DNA of 64,000 nt from Salinibacterium sp. ZJ450 (lineage in GTDB: Bacteria > Actinomycetota > Actinomycetes > Actinomycetales > Microbacteriaceae): the NCBI RefSeq assembly GCF_011751885.2, contig NZ_CP061771.1, forward strand, positions 186,001 through 250,000, written 5' to 3'. Positions 1 through 9,427 of the stretch are shown here, piece by piece. The position numbers and the translations under genes are program-made. The notes beneath the pieces are model-generated. The model worked only from the letters and a program-made list of their open reading frames with translations, was not told the DNA's origin and did not search any database. Each line of letters begins with the position of its first letter. The first letter of the stretch is position 1.

Positions 1-453
1 GCCGCGCGCGTGGGAGTGCAGTACTCGGGAGCGCCCGAGGAGTACCTGGATCCGGTCACGGAATACGGCGAGAAGATCGGCGTCGCGTTCCAGCTGATCG
101 ACGATGTCATCGACCTCGCTCCCAAGGACGACAACACCGGCAAGAATGCCGGCACCGACCTGCGCGCGGGCGTGTCCACCCTGCCGCTGCTCTACCTGAC
201 CGAACAGGCAGCGACGGATGCCGCATCCGCCGCCCTGCTCGAACGGATCGACCGCGCGGTACAGGCCGACGATGAGGCCGGCGTGCAGTCGGCAGTCGCC
301 GAACTGCGCAAGCACCCGGCAACGCAACGCACCCTCGACGAGGCGCACGCGTGGGCACGCTCCGCGATCGCCGCGCTGGAATCGCTGCCACGTGGCCCGG
401 TCAAGAAGGCGCTCGTCAAGTTCGCCGACGCGATTGTGGAGCGCTCGAGCTGA
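1..453 (+). CDS. Polyprenyl diphosphate synthase, C-terminal part (cut by window edge)
   Basis: The open frame runs in from before base 1, so the N-terminus and first Asp-rich motif are outside the window. The visible 150 codons carry the second Asp-rich motif DDVID, followed by a K-D-D-N-T-G-K-N-A-G-T-D-L run and the helical C-terminus typical of all-E polyprenyl synthases. These enzymes condense isopentenyl diphosphate onto an allylic diphosphate to make menaquinone side chains or carotenoid precursors. Chain length cannot be judged without the first motif. The next gene, a ferredoxin reductase, starts 91 bp downstream on the same strand. Confidence 0.85.
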   Translation, partial: AARVGVQYSGAPEEYLDPVTEYGEKIGVAFQLIDDVIDLAPKDDNTGKNAGTDLRAGVSTLPLLYLTEQAATDAASAALLERIDRAVQADDEAGVQSAVAELRKHPATQRTLDEAHAWARSAIAALESLPRGPVKKALVKFADAIVERSS

Positions 454-544
454 CGCCATTCGCTCAGTCTCTGACAGGGGCTGTGCGCAAGACTTGATGA
501 AATCCCTTCGATACGTTCGGGGAAGAATCCTGAAAGGAAACACC

Positions 545-1909
545 GTGACCAAGCTGAGGCTGGCCATTGTCGGTGCCGGACCCGCGGGTATCTACGCCGC
601 AGACATCCTGCTGAAGTACGAAAAGCAGTTCGACGTGTCGGTCGACCTGTTCGAGCACCTCCCGGCCCCGTACGGGCTTGTCCGGTACGGCGTGGCCCCC
701 GATCATCCGCGGATCAAGGGCATCGTCAACGCGCTTCGCGATGTGCTCGACCGCGGCGACATCCGCATCTTCGGCAACGTGCTGTACGGCCGCGACATCA
801 CCCTTGACGACCTGAAGAAGCACTACAACGCGGTGATCTTCGCCACCGGCGCGGTGCGCGATGCCGACCTGCGCATCCCCGGCATCACCCTGCCCGGCTC
901 GTACGGTGCCGCCGAGTTCGTCAGCTGGTACGACGGCCACCCGGACTTTCCGCGGGAGTGGCCGCTCGAGGCCAGAGAAGTCGCCGTGATCGGCAATGGC
1001 AACGTGGCGCTGGATGTCGCCCGCGTGCTCGCCAAGCACGCAGACGACCTGCTGCCGACCGAGATCCCCGCGAATGTCTACGAGGGCCTGAAGGCCTCGC
1101 CGGTGACCGACGTGCACGTGTTCGGTCGGCGCGGTCCGGCGCAGGTGAAGTTCACCCCGCTGGAGCTGCGCGAGCTCGGCGAGCTGCACGACGTCGACAT
1201 GGTGCTCTACGACGAGGACTTCGACTACGACGAGGCCTCGAAGCTGGCGATCGAGAGCAACAAGCAGGTCATGGTGATCGACCGGGTGCTCACCAAGTGG
1301 CGCGAACGCCAGGCCGAGCGGCGGGCCGAGGGCACGCCGGCGTCCCGGCGACTGCACCTGCACTTCTACGCCAAGCCGCTCGAGGTGCTCGGCAACGGCA
1401 AGGTGGAGGGCTTCCGTTACGAGCGCACCGCGCCCGACGGGGAGGGCGGCATCGTCGGCACCGGCGAGATCCGGGAGCTGCCGATCCAGGCCATCTACCG
1501 CGCGGTCGGCTACTTCGGGTCGCCGCTGGATGGCATCCCGTTCGACGAACACCACGGCGTGATCCCGAACCACGAGGGCCAGGTGCTCGACGACGACAAC
1601 CAGCAGGTGCACGGCGTGTACGCCACCGGCTGGATCAAGCGCGGCCCGGTCGGGCTGATCGGGCACACCAAGTCCGATGCCATGCAGACCGTGCAGCACC
1701 TGGTGAACGACCAGGGCAACTGGTGGCTGCCATCGCACCCCGAGGAGTCGGCGATCGTCGAGCTGCTCGAGTCGCGCGGCATCCAGTTCACCACCCTGGA
1801 GGGATGGCACTCGCTCGACGAGCACGAACGCGCGCTCGGCGAACCCGAGGGCCGGGAGCGCATCAAGGTCGTGCCGCGCGACGAGATGGTGCACATCTCG
1901 CGTTCGTAG
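545..1909 (+). CDS. fprA: Ferredoxin--NADP+ reductase, adrenodoxin-reductase type (FprA-like)
   Basis: A 454-residue flavoprotein that moves electrons between NADPH and ferredoxin-type partners in the cytoplasm. The FAD-binding GAGPAG is at residues 10-15, a Y-G-L-V-R-Y-G-V-A-P-D-H-P segment follows, the NADP-binding GNGNVALDVAR is near residue 150, and the ATGWIKRGPVGLIG FAD-contact motif is near residue 360. These are signatures of the adrenodoxin reductase/FprA family, and the length fits. I chose the GTG at 545 because GAAAGGAAA lies just upstream and the glycine-rich motif then sits at the N-terminus as expected. The reading frame stays open further upstream, but there it overlaps the synthase gene. 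Confidence 0.93.
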   Translation: MTKLRLAIVGAGPAGIYAADILLKYEKQFDVSVDLFEHLPAPYGLVRYGVAPDHPRIKGIVNALRDVLDRGDIRIFGNVLYGRDITLDDLKKHYNAVIFATGAVRDADLRIPGITLPGSYGAAEFVSWYDGHPDFPREWPLEAREVAVIGNGNVALDVARVLAKHADDLLPTEIPANVYEGLKASPVTDVHVFGRRGPAQVKFTPLELRELGELHDVDMVLYDEDFDYDEASKLAIESNKQVMVIDRVLTKWRERQAERRAEGTPASRRLHLHFYAKPLEVLGNGKVEGFRYERTAPDGEGGIVGTGEIRELPIQAIYRAVGYFGSPLDGIPFDEHHGVIPNHEGQVLDDDNQQVHGVYATGWIKRGPVGLIGHTKSDAMQTVQHLVNDQGNWWLPSHPEESAIVELLESRGIQFTTLEGWHSLDEHERALGEPEGRERIKVVPRDEMVHISRS

Positions 1910-1981
1910 CGGGCGCATAGCGCGGCATAGGGATTGCCCAGCGCCGGCTTGCAGCATGGGCGCAACATCCTCTGGAGGCGC

Positions 1982-2232
1982 TGGCCCGGCTGGTACCGCG
2001 GCCGGACGGTGCACATCCACCTGAAGGTGCACGTGAACAAGGTGAACGTGGTCACCGGCCAGCTGTTTTTCGACGACGACCTGAACGACGTGGTCTACCA
2101 GGCCGCGCCGTAAGCGACCACACCGGCCGGGACACCTAGAACCGCAACGACAGAATCTTCACCGACAGCGGGCTGCTCGCCGTGGAGCAAACCAGCGATG
2201 GCTACCTCGCCTACCTGAACCTGGGGCTGTGA
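1982..2232 (+). pseudogene. Remnant of an intradiol ring-cleavage dioxygenase C-terminus
   Basis: Translation from 1982 gives W-P-G-W-Y-R-G-R-T-V-H-I-H, then a T-G-Q-L-F-F-D-D segment, V-V-Y and A-A-P. This matches the active-site region of protocatechuate/catechol intradiol dioxygenases, including the Fe-ligand Tyr and the H-x-H. The frame then meets TAA at 2111. Shifting one frame at 2113 continues S-D-H-T-G-R-D-T, a TAG at 2137, then N-R-N-D-R-I-F and a terminal L-N-L-G-L before TGA at 2230. I therefore read a one-base deletion in the Tyr codon plus a nonsense change. No N-terminal half is visible upstream. The family match is from motif recall. Confidence 0.7.
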
Positions 2233-2295
2233 CATCGGCTGCTCATCGGCTCTGACTCGGTGAGCGGATGCCGGGACCTGCGCCGCGACCCGTAG

Positions 2296-3720
<1,425 letters not shown>

Positions 3721-3739
3721 CGGCGGCACCGACTAGAGG

Positions 3740-3772
3740 CCGCGGGCTGCAGTTGCTACTGCAGCCCCGCGG
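3740..3772. terminator. Hairpin between convergent argG and cardiolipin synthase genes
   Basis: A near-perfect inverted repeat, CCGCGGGCTGCAG facing CTGCAGC-CCCGCGG with a six-base loop, lies 20 bases after the argG stop. It overlaps the last codons of the cardiolipin synthase gene, whose stop is at 3756. There is no T-run on either side, so factor-independent termination is only plausible. Confidence 0.5.
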
Positions 3773-5219
3773 TCAGGCGGGCCAGGTTGTCGAGCACCTG
3801 GCTACGGAACGGCCGTTCCAGCCATTCGTCCAGGCCCAGTTCGCGGCTGTTGCGCCGGTAGTCCTCTTCGACCTTGCGCAGGTCGCGCACGAAGCTCGCG
3901 CCGTGGATCATCACGGAGATCTCGAGGTTCAGCGTGAACGAGCGCATGTCCATGTTGCTTGAGCCGATCACCGCCACCTCATCGTCGATGGTGAAGTGCT
4001 TGCCGTGCAGCACGGTGGGTGCCTTGTACAGCCAGATCCGCACGCCCGCCCGCAACAGTGCCTCGTAGTAGCTGCGTTGCGCGTGGTACACCGTGGGCTG
4101 GTCGGCGACCTCGCTCACGAACAACTGCACATCGAGACCCCGCTGCGCCGCGGTGGTGATGGCGTACAGCATCGACTCGTCCGGCACGAAGTACGGGCTG
4201 GTGATGATGATGCGTTCCAGCGCGTTGTAGAGCAAGGCGTTGAACAGGCGCAGGTTGTTCTCACCCTCGAAGCCCGGCCCGCTCGGCACCACCTGGCAGT
4301 CGAGCGGCGCCACGGTCTGCACCTGGCGGGCGACCTCGGTCTCGCGCAGCAGCAGCTCGTCGGTCTCGCTGTACCAGTCGGTGATGAACAGCGCGTCGAT
4401 GCCGGCCACGATCGGGCCCTCGAAGCGCACCATCAGGTCCTTCCACTGCAGACCCTTGCGGAGGTTCTTCTTCTTGTTGTAGCTGGCGTCGATCATGTTC
4501 TGCGAACCGGTGAACGCGAGCGTGCCATCGATCACCAGCAACTTGCGGTGGTTGCGCAGGTCGGGGCGCTGGTATTTGCCCTTCAGCGGCTGCACCGGCA
4601 GCATCAGCTGCCACTGCACCCCCATCCGCTTCAACCGGCGAACGGTGCGGCGGTACCCCGGGTAGCGCACCGACGCGACGTGGTCGAGCAGCACCCGCAC
4701 GGTCACGCCGCGCTTGCGGGCATCCTCAAGCGCGATGAAGAAGGGCTCGCTGGTCGGGTCGAGATTGAGGATGTAGAACTCGGCGTGCACGTACCGGTTG
4801 GCCGTCTTCACGGCATCCGTCATCGCCTGAATTGACTCGTTGTAATTCGGCAGCAGGCTGGCCGAGTTGCCGCCGACCAGCGGCATCGCACCGAGCGTGC
4901 GGTTCATCTCGATGATCGACTCCAGCCAGATCGGCCAGGGCGTGTCGGTGCGCACCGCCTCGATGCCCTCGGTGGTCTCGAGAATGAAGGTGTTGATGGT
5001 CTCCTGCCGCTCCCGGCGCTTCTTCGGCAGCTTGGTGGAGCCGATGAGCAGGAACAGCAGGATGCCGATGAACGGCAGCAGGAAGATCGCAAGCAGCCAG
5101 GCGGTCGCGGTCTGCGGGCGACGGTTGCGCGGCACGACGATCAGTGAAACGACACGCACCGCGAGGTCGATCATGATGACTGCCACCGTGATCACCAGCG
5201 TGATCGTCGAGGCATCCAT
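3756..5219 (-). CDS. cls: Cardiolipin synthase (phospholipase D family)
   Basis: Membrane enzyme that condenses phosphatidylglycerol molecules, or CDP-diacylglycerol with phosphatidylglycerol, into cardiolipin. The 487-residue protein has two N-terminal membrane segments (about residues 5-30 and 38-62) and then two HKD motifs: H-R-K-L-L-V-I-D-G near residue 220 with a downstream G-S-Q-N-M, and H-G-K-H-F-T-I-D-D near residue 403 followed by G-S-S-N-M-D-M-R. This layout is standard for bacterial Cls of about 480 residues. It is encoded downstream of the YajQ gene on the same strand with a 39 bp gap. Confidence 0.93.
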   Translation of the reverse strand: MDASTITLVITVAVIMIDLAVRVVSLIVVPRNRRPQTATAWLLAIFLLPFIGILLFLLIGSTKLPKKRRERQETINTFILETTEGIEAVRTDTPWPIWLESIIEMNRTLGAMPLVGGNSASLLPNYNESIQAMTDAVKTANRYVHAEFYILNLDPTSEPFFIALEDARKRGVTVRVLLDHVASVRYPGYRRTVRRLKRMGVQWQLMLPVQPLKGKYQRPDLRNHRKLLVIDGTLAFTGSQNMIDASYNKKKNLRKGLQWKDLMVRFEGPIVAGIDALFITDWYSETDELLLRETEVARQVQTVAPLDCQVVPSGPGFEGENNLRLFNALLYNALERIIITSPYFVPDESMLYAITTAAQRGLDVQLFVSEVADQPTVYHAQRSYYEALLRAGVRIWLYKAPTVLHGKHFTIDDEVAVIGSSNMDMRSFTLNLEISVMIHGASFVRDLRKVEEDYRRNSRELGLDEWLERPFRSQVLDNLARLTAGLQ

Positions 5220-5258
5220 AGTCTCGAATCCTACTGATTCGAGAGGATTTCTTGTAAG

Positions 5259-5747
5259 TTAGCGGAAATTCACGAACTGCAGGGCGACCTCGAGGTCCTT
5301 GCCCTTGAGCAGCGCCATGGTTGCCTGCAGGTCGTCACGGCTCTTCGACTGCACCCGCAGCTCGTCGCCCTGGATCTGGCTCTTCACGCTCTTCGGGCCC
5401 TCGTCGCGGATGATCTTCGAGATCTTCTTCGCGTCATCCGAGGCGATTCCGTTCTTCAGGCTCACCTCGATGCGGTATTCCTTACCGCTCGCGAACGGCT
5501 CGCCGGCATCCAGAGAGCGCAGGCTGATGCCGCGCTTGATGAACTTCTGCTCGAGCACCTCGAGCACCGCCTTCACCCGCTCCTCGGCGCTCGCCTTGAG
5601 CAGCAGCTTCTCGCCGCTCCATTCCACGGATGCGCCGACGCCCTTGAAGTCATACCGCTGCGCGATTTCCTTCTGCGCCTGGTTGACGGCGTTCTCCGCC
5701 TCCATCTGGTCGACCTTGCTGACGATGTCGAATGATGAATCTGCCAT
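5259..5747 (-). CDS. YajQ-family nucleotide-binding protein
   Basis: A 162-residue protein that aligns by eye with YajQ over its whole length: start [18 protein letters not shown] near residue 31, and an F-V-N-F-R C-terminus. YajQ proteins are small two-domain ferredoxin-like folds reported to bind cyclic di-GMP or nucleotides. What it does in actinobacteria is unclear. It lies 13 bp downstream of the LacI-type regulator gene on the same strand and could be cotranscribed with it. Confidence 0.9.
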   Translation of the reverse strand: MADSSFDIVSKVDQMEAENAVNQAQKEIAQRYDFKGVGASVEWSGEKLLLKASAEERVKAVLEVLEQKFIKRGISLRSLDAGEPFASGKEYRIEVSLKNGIASDDAKKISKIIRDEGPKSVKSQIQGDELRVQSKSRDDLQATMALLKGKDLEVALQFVNFR

Positions 5748-5760
5748 GGGGGGAGTTTAG

Positions 5761-6786
5761 CTAGTGCCGGCGCGCATCGGGGCGTGCCGTGCTGGCGCGC
5801 ACCATCAGCTCGAACGGCAGCGGCGTGTTCACCGAGCCCCGTTCGCGGCTGCCGGGATGCAGCTGGTCCATCAGGATCTCGACCGCCTTGCGGCCCTGCA
5901 GCGCCGGAAACTGCGCCACCGTGGAGAGCCCGAAGAACTCGGCGAGCTCGTGATCGTCGACCCCGATCACCGAGACATCGTCCGGCACGTGCAGGCCCAT
6001 GTCGCGGGCGGCGAGGATGGTGCCGATCGCCATCTCGTCGGATGCGGCGAAAATCGCGGTCGGCCGGTTGCGCGGGTTGCCGAGCAGTTGCTTGGCGGCG
6101 CGGTACCCGCCCTGGATGGTGAAGTCGGCGGTGTGGAACAGCTCGGGCTGCACCGGGATGCCGACCGCTTCCAGCGCGGCCTCGTAGCCAACGCGGCGGT
6201 TGGTGGGCAGGTGGAAGTCGAGCTCGAACTCCTTGTCACCGCCGATGTGTGCGATTTTCTTGTGCCCGAGCGCGATCAGGTGTTCGGTGGCGAGCCGGGC
6301 GATCTCCACGTCGTCGACGCTGAGCGTGCGCACCCCGGGCAGCGGTCCGCCGACGCCGACGATGGGCTTGTTGATGGCGAGCAGCCGGCTCACCTCGTTG
6401 GCGGTAAGTTCGAGACTCACCGCGATGACGGCATCCACCCGCTTGCGCATCAGGAAGTGCTCGAACACGCTGCGCCGCTCTTCGCCGCCGCCGCCGAGGT
6501 TGTACAGGGTGAGGTCGTAGCCGTGGCTGAGCAGCGCGGACTCTGCCCCCTCGAGCACCGAGGTGTAGAACCACCGGTCGAGGAAGGGCACCACCACGCC
6601 CACGTTCTTGGTGCGGCCGGTGGCGAGGCTGGAGGCATTCGACGAGGCGACATAGCCCAGCTCACCCGCGGCGAGCAGCACTTTCTGCCGAGTGGCCTCG
6701 AGCACGTGCCCGTTGCCGCTGAGCGCGCGCGACACGGTGGCGGTGGACACACCGGCCAGCGCGGCGACGTCGTTGATACCGGGCAT
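5761..6786 (-). CDS. LacI-family transcriptional regulator
   Basis: A 341-residue regulator. Residues 3-25 form the LacI helix-turn-helix (I-N-D-V-A-A-L-A-G-V-S-T-A-T-V-S-R-A-L), followed by the hinge and a periplasmic-binding-protein-like sugar-sensing domain ending near S-T-V-A-Q-F-P. The frame stays open upstream, but the ATG at 6786 is preceded on its strand by AAAGGAGGTG about 11 bases away and places the HTH at the start of the protein as in all LacI members. The nearest sugar genes with LacI-type operators are the GH13/malEFG set 6 kb away. A link is possible but unproven. Confidence 0.9.
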   Translation of the reverse strand: MPGINDVAALAGVSTATVSRALSGNGHVLEATRQKVLLAAGELGYVASSNASSLATGRTKNVGVVVPFLDRWFYTSVLEGAESALLSHGYDLTLYNLGGGGEERRSVFEHFLMRKRVDAVIAVSLELTANEVSRLLAINKPIVGVGGPLPGVRTLSVDDVEIARLATEHLIALGHKKIAHIGGDKEFELDFHLPTNRRVGYEAALEAVGIPVQPELFHTADFTIQGGYRAAKQLLGNPRNRPTAIFAASDEMAIGTILAARDMGLHVPDDVSVIGVDDHELAEFFGLSTVAQFPALQGRKAVEILMDQLHPGSRERGSVNTPLPFELMVRASTARPDARRH

Positions 6787-6887
6787 CCGCGACGGCACCT
6801 CCTTTGGCATTCCCTGATAGTAGCGGTGCGGCGGCGCGTGTTCGTTCCGTGTTTTCTTCGGTGGCTGGCGGTGGTCTGCGGGGCGGG

Positions 6888-6929
6888 TGCTGGGCGCTGG
6901 CGGACGGATGCTGGGCGCTGGCGGACGGA
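6888..6929 (+). repeat. Tandem duplication of a 21-bp unit
   Basis: Two exact consecutive copies of a 21-base unit that begins TGCTGGGCG and ends GGACGGA lie upstream of the LacI-type gene and 15 bp before the 86-bp repeat element at 6945. Confidence 0.8.
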
Positions 6930-6944
6930 TGCGATGGCGGGGGC

Positions 6945-7030
6945 GCGCAGAACGGCAGCATTCCGTCGCGCCACGCCGCTCAACTCGGGCGACACGCCGC
7001 TTCTCGCCGCGGATCACTGCCGTTGTACGC
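6945..7030. repeat. 86-bp palindromic intergenic element, copy 1
   Basis: Begins GCGCAGAACGGCAG and ends CTGCCGTTGTACGC, with two internal copies of an ACGCCGCT-like word. It is one of five elements in the window that are all exactly 86 bp with the same terminal inverted repeats. It lies between the divergent-side end of the LacI gene region and the stop of the AbiEi-like gene. Confidence 0.85.
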
Positions 7031-7072
7031 GGCAGCATCGCGGCATCCGCACGTCCAGGCTGGTCGCGCGGC

Positions 7073-7993
7073 TCACCTGAGGTGTTCGCCGCGGTCCATC
7101 TTTCGGAAGATCACTGCTTCGACCGTCAGCCAATCCCACATCACCTGACGGTTGCTGAACTCGAGGGTCAGAAAGCCGTACCCGTTCAGGATCGCCTCGC
7201 GGTCACGGTCCCGGTTGTAGTCGCTTGGCGAGCTGTGGTGCGCGATGCTTCCGATTTCGATCAGCATGCGGTCGCCGACCGCGAGGTCGGCGCGAATACC
7301 CTCTGCCACCCAGACTTGCGGGCGCACCGGGATTCCGGCGCGCAGGGCCCGCACTCGGGCGACCGACTCCGAGCCGGTATCGGCGCATGGCTCGACCTGG
7401 GCGAAGGTCGACTGGAACCGCGCCGGCATCCGGAGCTGGAGGGTGCGGTATTGCTCCGCCGTCATCAGTGGCCCGACCGTTTGGCCCGCAGCGTCGCGTC
7501 CAACGTGCAGCGCGGAATCGAGCATGGCGATCGCGTACTCCTCGGGCAGCGTTCGCAGGGACTGTTCGAGGCAGGTGACCAGCGGCACCACGAACGCCTC
7601 TAGATCGGGGTCGAACCTCTTGCGGTCGCGTCGCACCGCCACGCCATCGTCGGGACCGAGCGCGCGACCGAAGTCGTTGGGATGCTTGAGTTGGTGCGCG
7701 TCGGCGGCGACGCTGACGTGCAGCTTCTGGTGCGGCGGCTCCCACAATGAGTGGAACTGGGCGGCCGAGACGCCCGCCAGCGCGCCACCCACCCGCGCGG
7801 CACGGACGATGTCCGGCGGTGCCCCCGGTGCGGCATAGATTCCGCGACGCACGCGCACAATGTCGCCGCGCTGCTGAGCGCGGTGCACGGCGTCGTGCGA
7901 GTGGCCGGCAGCCAGCAGTTGGCGCGCACTCGCGACACCGCCCAGTGCCACGAGGGTGCGGAGTACGGATGCTGCTGCCACGAGTATGAGCAT
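7073..7993 (-). CDS. AbiEi antitoxin-like / DUF559-like protein
   Basis: A 306-residue protein whose N-terminal 90 residues resemble the AbiEi winged-helix antitoxin domain (V-A-L-G-G-V-A-S-A-R-Q-L then R-R-G-I-Y-A). Its C-terminus (R-A-D-L-A-V-G-D-R-M-L-I-E-I, a Y-N-R-D-R-D-R-E segment, and R-Q-V-M-W-D-W) resembles DUF559/Vsr-like nucleases. Such proteins are common orphans in Microbacteriaceae. In most relatives I recall, the core reads I-E-x-D-G, whereas here it is I-E-I-G-S, so nuclease activity may be lost. No AbiEii toxin gene is adjacent. The ATG at 7993 is the most likely start. The frame runs on upstream into an 86-bp repeat, which I do not consider coding. Confidence 0.65.
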   Translation of the reverse strand: MLILVAAASVLRTLVALGGVASARQLLAAGHSHDAVHRAQQRGDIVRVRRGIYAAPGAPPDIVRAARVGGALAGVSAAQFHSLWEPPHQKLHVSVAADAHQLKHPNDFGRALGPDDGVAVRRDRKRFDPDLEAFVVPLVTCLEQSLRTLPEEYAIAMLDSALHVGRDAAGQTVGPLMTAEQYRTLQLRMPARFQSTFAQVEPCADTGSESVARVRALRAGIPVRPQVWVAEGIRADLAVGDRMLIEIGSIAHHSSPSDYNRDRDREAILNGYGFLTLEFSNRQVMWDWLTVEAVIFRKMDRGEHLR

Positions 7994-8111
7994 CACCGAG
8001 CCCGTGCGGCCGGTGGGGGTGGCTCCGGCATCGGGGGATGGTCGCGCCGCCCGCGGGCGGTGGAGGAGCGGATGCCGCGGACCGGTGGGACTGTCGGCGG
8101 TGGGCGGGTCC

Positions 8112-8197
8112 GCGCAGAACGGCAGTGATCCGTCGGGGTGGGCGGCGTGTCTTCGCAGCTGAGCGGCGTGTCGCCAGCGATCACTGCCGTTCTGCGC
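8112..8197. repeat. 86-bp palindromic intergenic element, copy 2
   Basis: Perfect 14-base terminal inverted repeats, GCGCAGAACGGCAG and CTGCCGTTCTGCGC, extend through TGATC / GATCA. Internally it has two GGCGGCGTGTC words. Its reverse complement aligns closely with copy 1 at 6945. Confidence 0.88.
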
Positions 8198-8281
8198 GGG
8201 GTGCTGGGCGGGAGGTGTTGCGCAGGGTGCCGACCGGCTCGCCAGTGCCGTGTTCTCGAGCACTCCCAACAGCAGGTATTC

Positions 8282-8312
8282 TTGTCGAGCGCCCTCGATT
8301 GGTGACTACACT
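8282..8312 (+). promoter_or_regulatory. Possible promoter of tRNA-Tyr
   Basis: TTGTCG at 8282-8287 and TACACT at 8307-8312 are separated by 19 bases, with the mature tRNA beginning 17 bases after the -10. The spacer is slightly long, so this is tentative. Confidence 0.4.
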
Positions 8313-8329
8313 CGGTCGAGCGCGCACCT

Positions 8330-8414
8330 GGCGAGTTACCCAAGTGGCCAAAGGGATCTGACTGTAAATCAGACTGCATCGCATTCGGGGGTTCGAATCC
8401 CTCACTCGCCACCA
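8330..8414 (+). tRNA. tRNA-Tyr (anticodon GTA)
   Basis: Acceptor arms GGCGAGT (8330-8336) and ACTCGCC (8404-8410) pair fully. Anticodon GTA is at 8364-8366 within the stem TCTGA/TCAGA. A long variable arm typical of bacterial tRNA-Tyr is present, then GGTTCGAATCC. Discriminator A is followed by an encoded CCA (8412-8414). Confidence 0.96.
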
Positions 8415-8416
8415 GC

Positions 8417-8450
8417 AAGAACCCCCGGACGCCGGGGGTTCTTTCGTTTT
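8417..8450 (+). terminator. Rho-independent terminator after tRNA-Tyr
   Basis: Perfect 12-bp stem AAGAACCCCCGG / CCGGGGGTTCTT with a three-base loop, followed by TCGTTTT. It starts two bases after the encoded CCA. Confidence 0.88.
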
Positions 8451-8483
8451 CCGGCGGCTCTCGGCACGTGGGAGAGTGGCGAT

Positions 8484-9281
8484 ATGAACTCTGAGCTGCT
8501 GAACCTCGCCCGCACCATCGCCGTCGAGGCGGGGGAACTGGCGCAGCGCCGGCGCATCGAGGGCGTCGAGGTGGCCGATCACAAGTCGTCGGCGGTGGAT
8601 GTCGTCACCCACGCCGACCGCGAGACCGAGGCATTCATCCGCGCACGGCTCGCCGATGCGCGCCCCGGCGACGGCTTCCTCGGCGAGGAGAGCGCGGCCG
8701 AGTCGGGCACGACCGGGCTCACCTGGGTGGTCGACCCGATCGACGGCACCGTCAACTTCCTCTACGGCATCCCGCACTACGCCGTGAGCATCGCCGTCGT
8801 CGAAGGCGAGCCCGACCCGCTCACCTGGACGGCGCTCGCCGGCTGCGTGGTAAACCCGGAGACGGGCGAGGTGTACTCCGCCGCGGCCGGACACGGCGCG
8901 TTCCTGGGGGAGGAGAGGTTGCAGGTGGCACCCGCGGTCGACCTGTCGCAGGCGCTCATTGGCACCGGGTTCGGCTACTCGGCCGACCGGCGGGCCGAGC
9001 AGGGCGCGCTGGTCGCACGGCTGCTGCCGCGGGTCCGCGACATCCGTCGCCTCGGAACCGCGTCACTCGACCTGTGCTTCGTGGCAGCCGGCCGCCTGAA
9101 CGGGTATTACGAGCGGGGACTGAACCCGTGGGACCACGCCGCCGGTGCGCTGGTCGCGGCCGAGGCAGGCGCCCGCGTAAGCGGCTGGTCGGGCAGGCCG
9201 GCGACCTCCGAGTTCATCCTCGCCGCGGAGCCCACCGTGGCGGAGGCACTGGAGCAGTTGCTCACCGAGTTCCACAGTTAA
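8484..9281 (+). CDS. Inositol monophosphatase family protein
   Basis: A 265-residue Mg-dependent phosphatase of the IMPase fold. It has the GEE segment (residues about 69-71), the metal-binding D-P-I-D-G-T near residue 84 and the W-D-H-A-A-G motif near residue 216, all in the expected order and spacing. Likely substrates are inositol-1-phosphate, histidinol phosphate or another small phosphate ester, and sequence alone does not decide. The ATG at 8484 follows GGGAGAG by seven bases. It is a single gene between the tRNA-Tyr terminator and the M23 peptidase gene. Confidence 0.88.
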   Translation: MNSELLNLARTIAVEAGELAQRRRIEGVEVADHKSSAVDVVTHADRETEAFIRARLADARPGDGFLGEESAAESGTTGLTWVVDPIDGTVNFLYGIPHYAVSIAVVEGEPDPLTWTALAGCVVNPETGEVYSAAAGHGAFLGEERLQVAPAVDLSQALIGTGFGYSADRRAEQGALVARLLPRVRDIRRLGTASLDLCFVAAGRLNGYYERGLNPWDHAAGALVAAEAGARVSGWSGRPATSEFILAAEPTVAEALEQLLTEFHS

Positions 9282-9378
9282 AGAAATTCGACTGGCACCG
9301 AATCCGATCGCTGTGTAGGGTTTATAAATCCGTTATATCTGGCTTGAACGTCGCGACGGATACCACCCCGAAGAATCG

Positions 9379-9405
9379 GTTCCACAACACCTGTGTGTGC
9401 GGAAC
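9379..9405 (+). promoter_or_regulatory. Inverted repeat in the leader of the M23 peptidase gene
   Basis: GTTCC at 9379-9383 and GGAAC at 9401-9405 flank ACAAC-ACCTGTGTGTGC, which can pair further (ACAC with GTGT). It lies about 20 bases before the proposed start codon. A folded leader or an operator is possible. I do not recognise a known riboswitch. Confidence 0.35.
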
Positions 9406-9427
9406 ATGTCCTGGAGAGTCACCGAAG

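Larger units (their letters stand above)
7994..8329. other. Non-coding stretch between the AbiEi-like gene and tRNA-Tyr
   Basis: Holds a GC-rich upstream region of the AbiEi-like gene, one 86-bp palindromic element (8112-8197) and a possible tRNA-Tyr promoter near 8282-8312. I see no convincing gene in it. Confidence 0.6.

Noticed and set aside
464-2032. A long open frame on the minus strand opposite fprA
   Set aside because: Its translation is low-complexity His/Val/Leu/Arg typical of the reverse of a GC-rich gene, with no domain, and the plus-strand fprA has full family motifs.
7994-8269. N-terminal extension of the AbiEi-like protein by 92 residues
   Set aside because: The extension is encoded across an 86-bp repeat element and a GC-rich upstream region; similarity to the family begins after the ATG at 7993.
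9282-9427. A cyclic-di-AMP riboswitch before the M23 peptidase gene
   Set aside because: I could not find the conserved core sequences of that class; only one short inverted repeat is visible.
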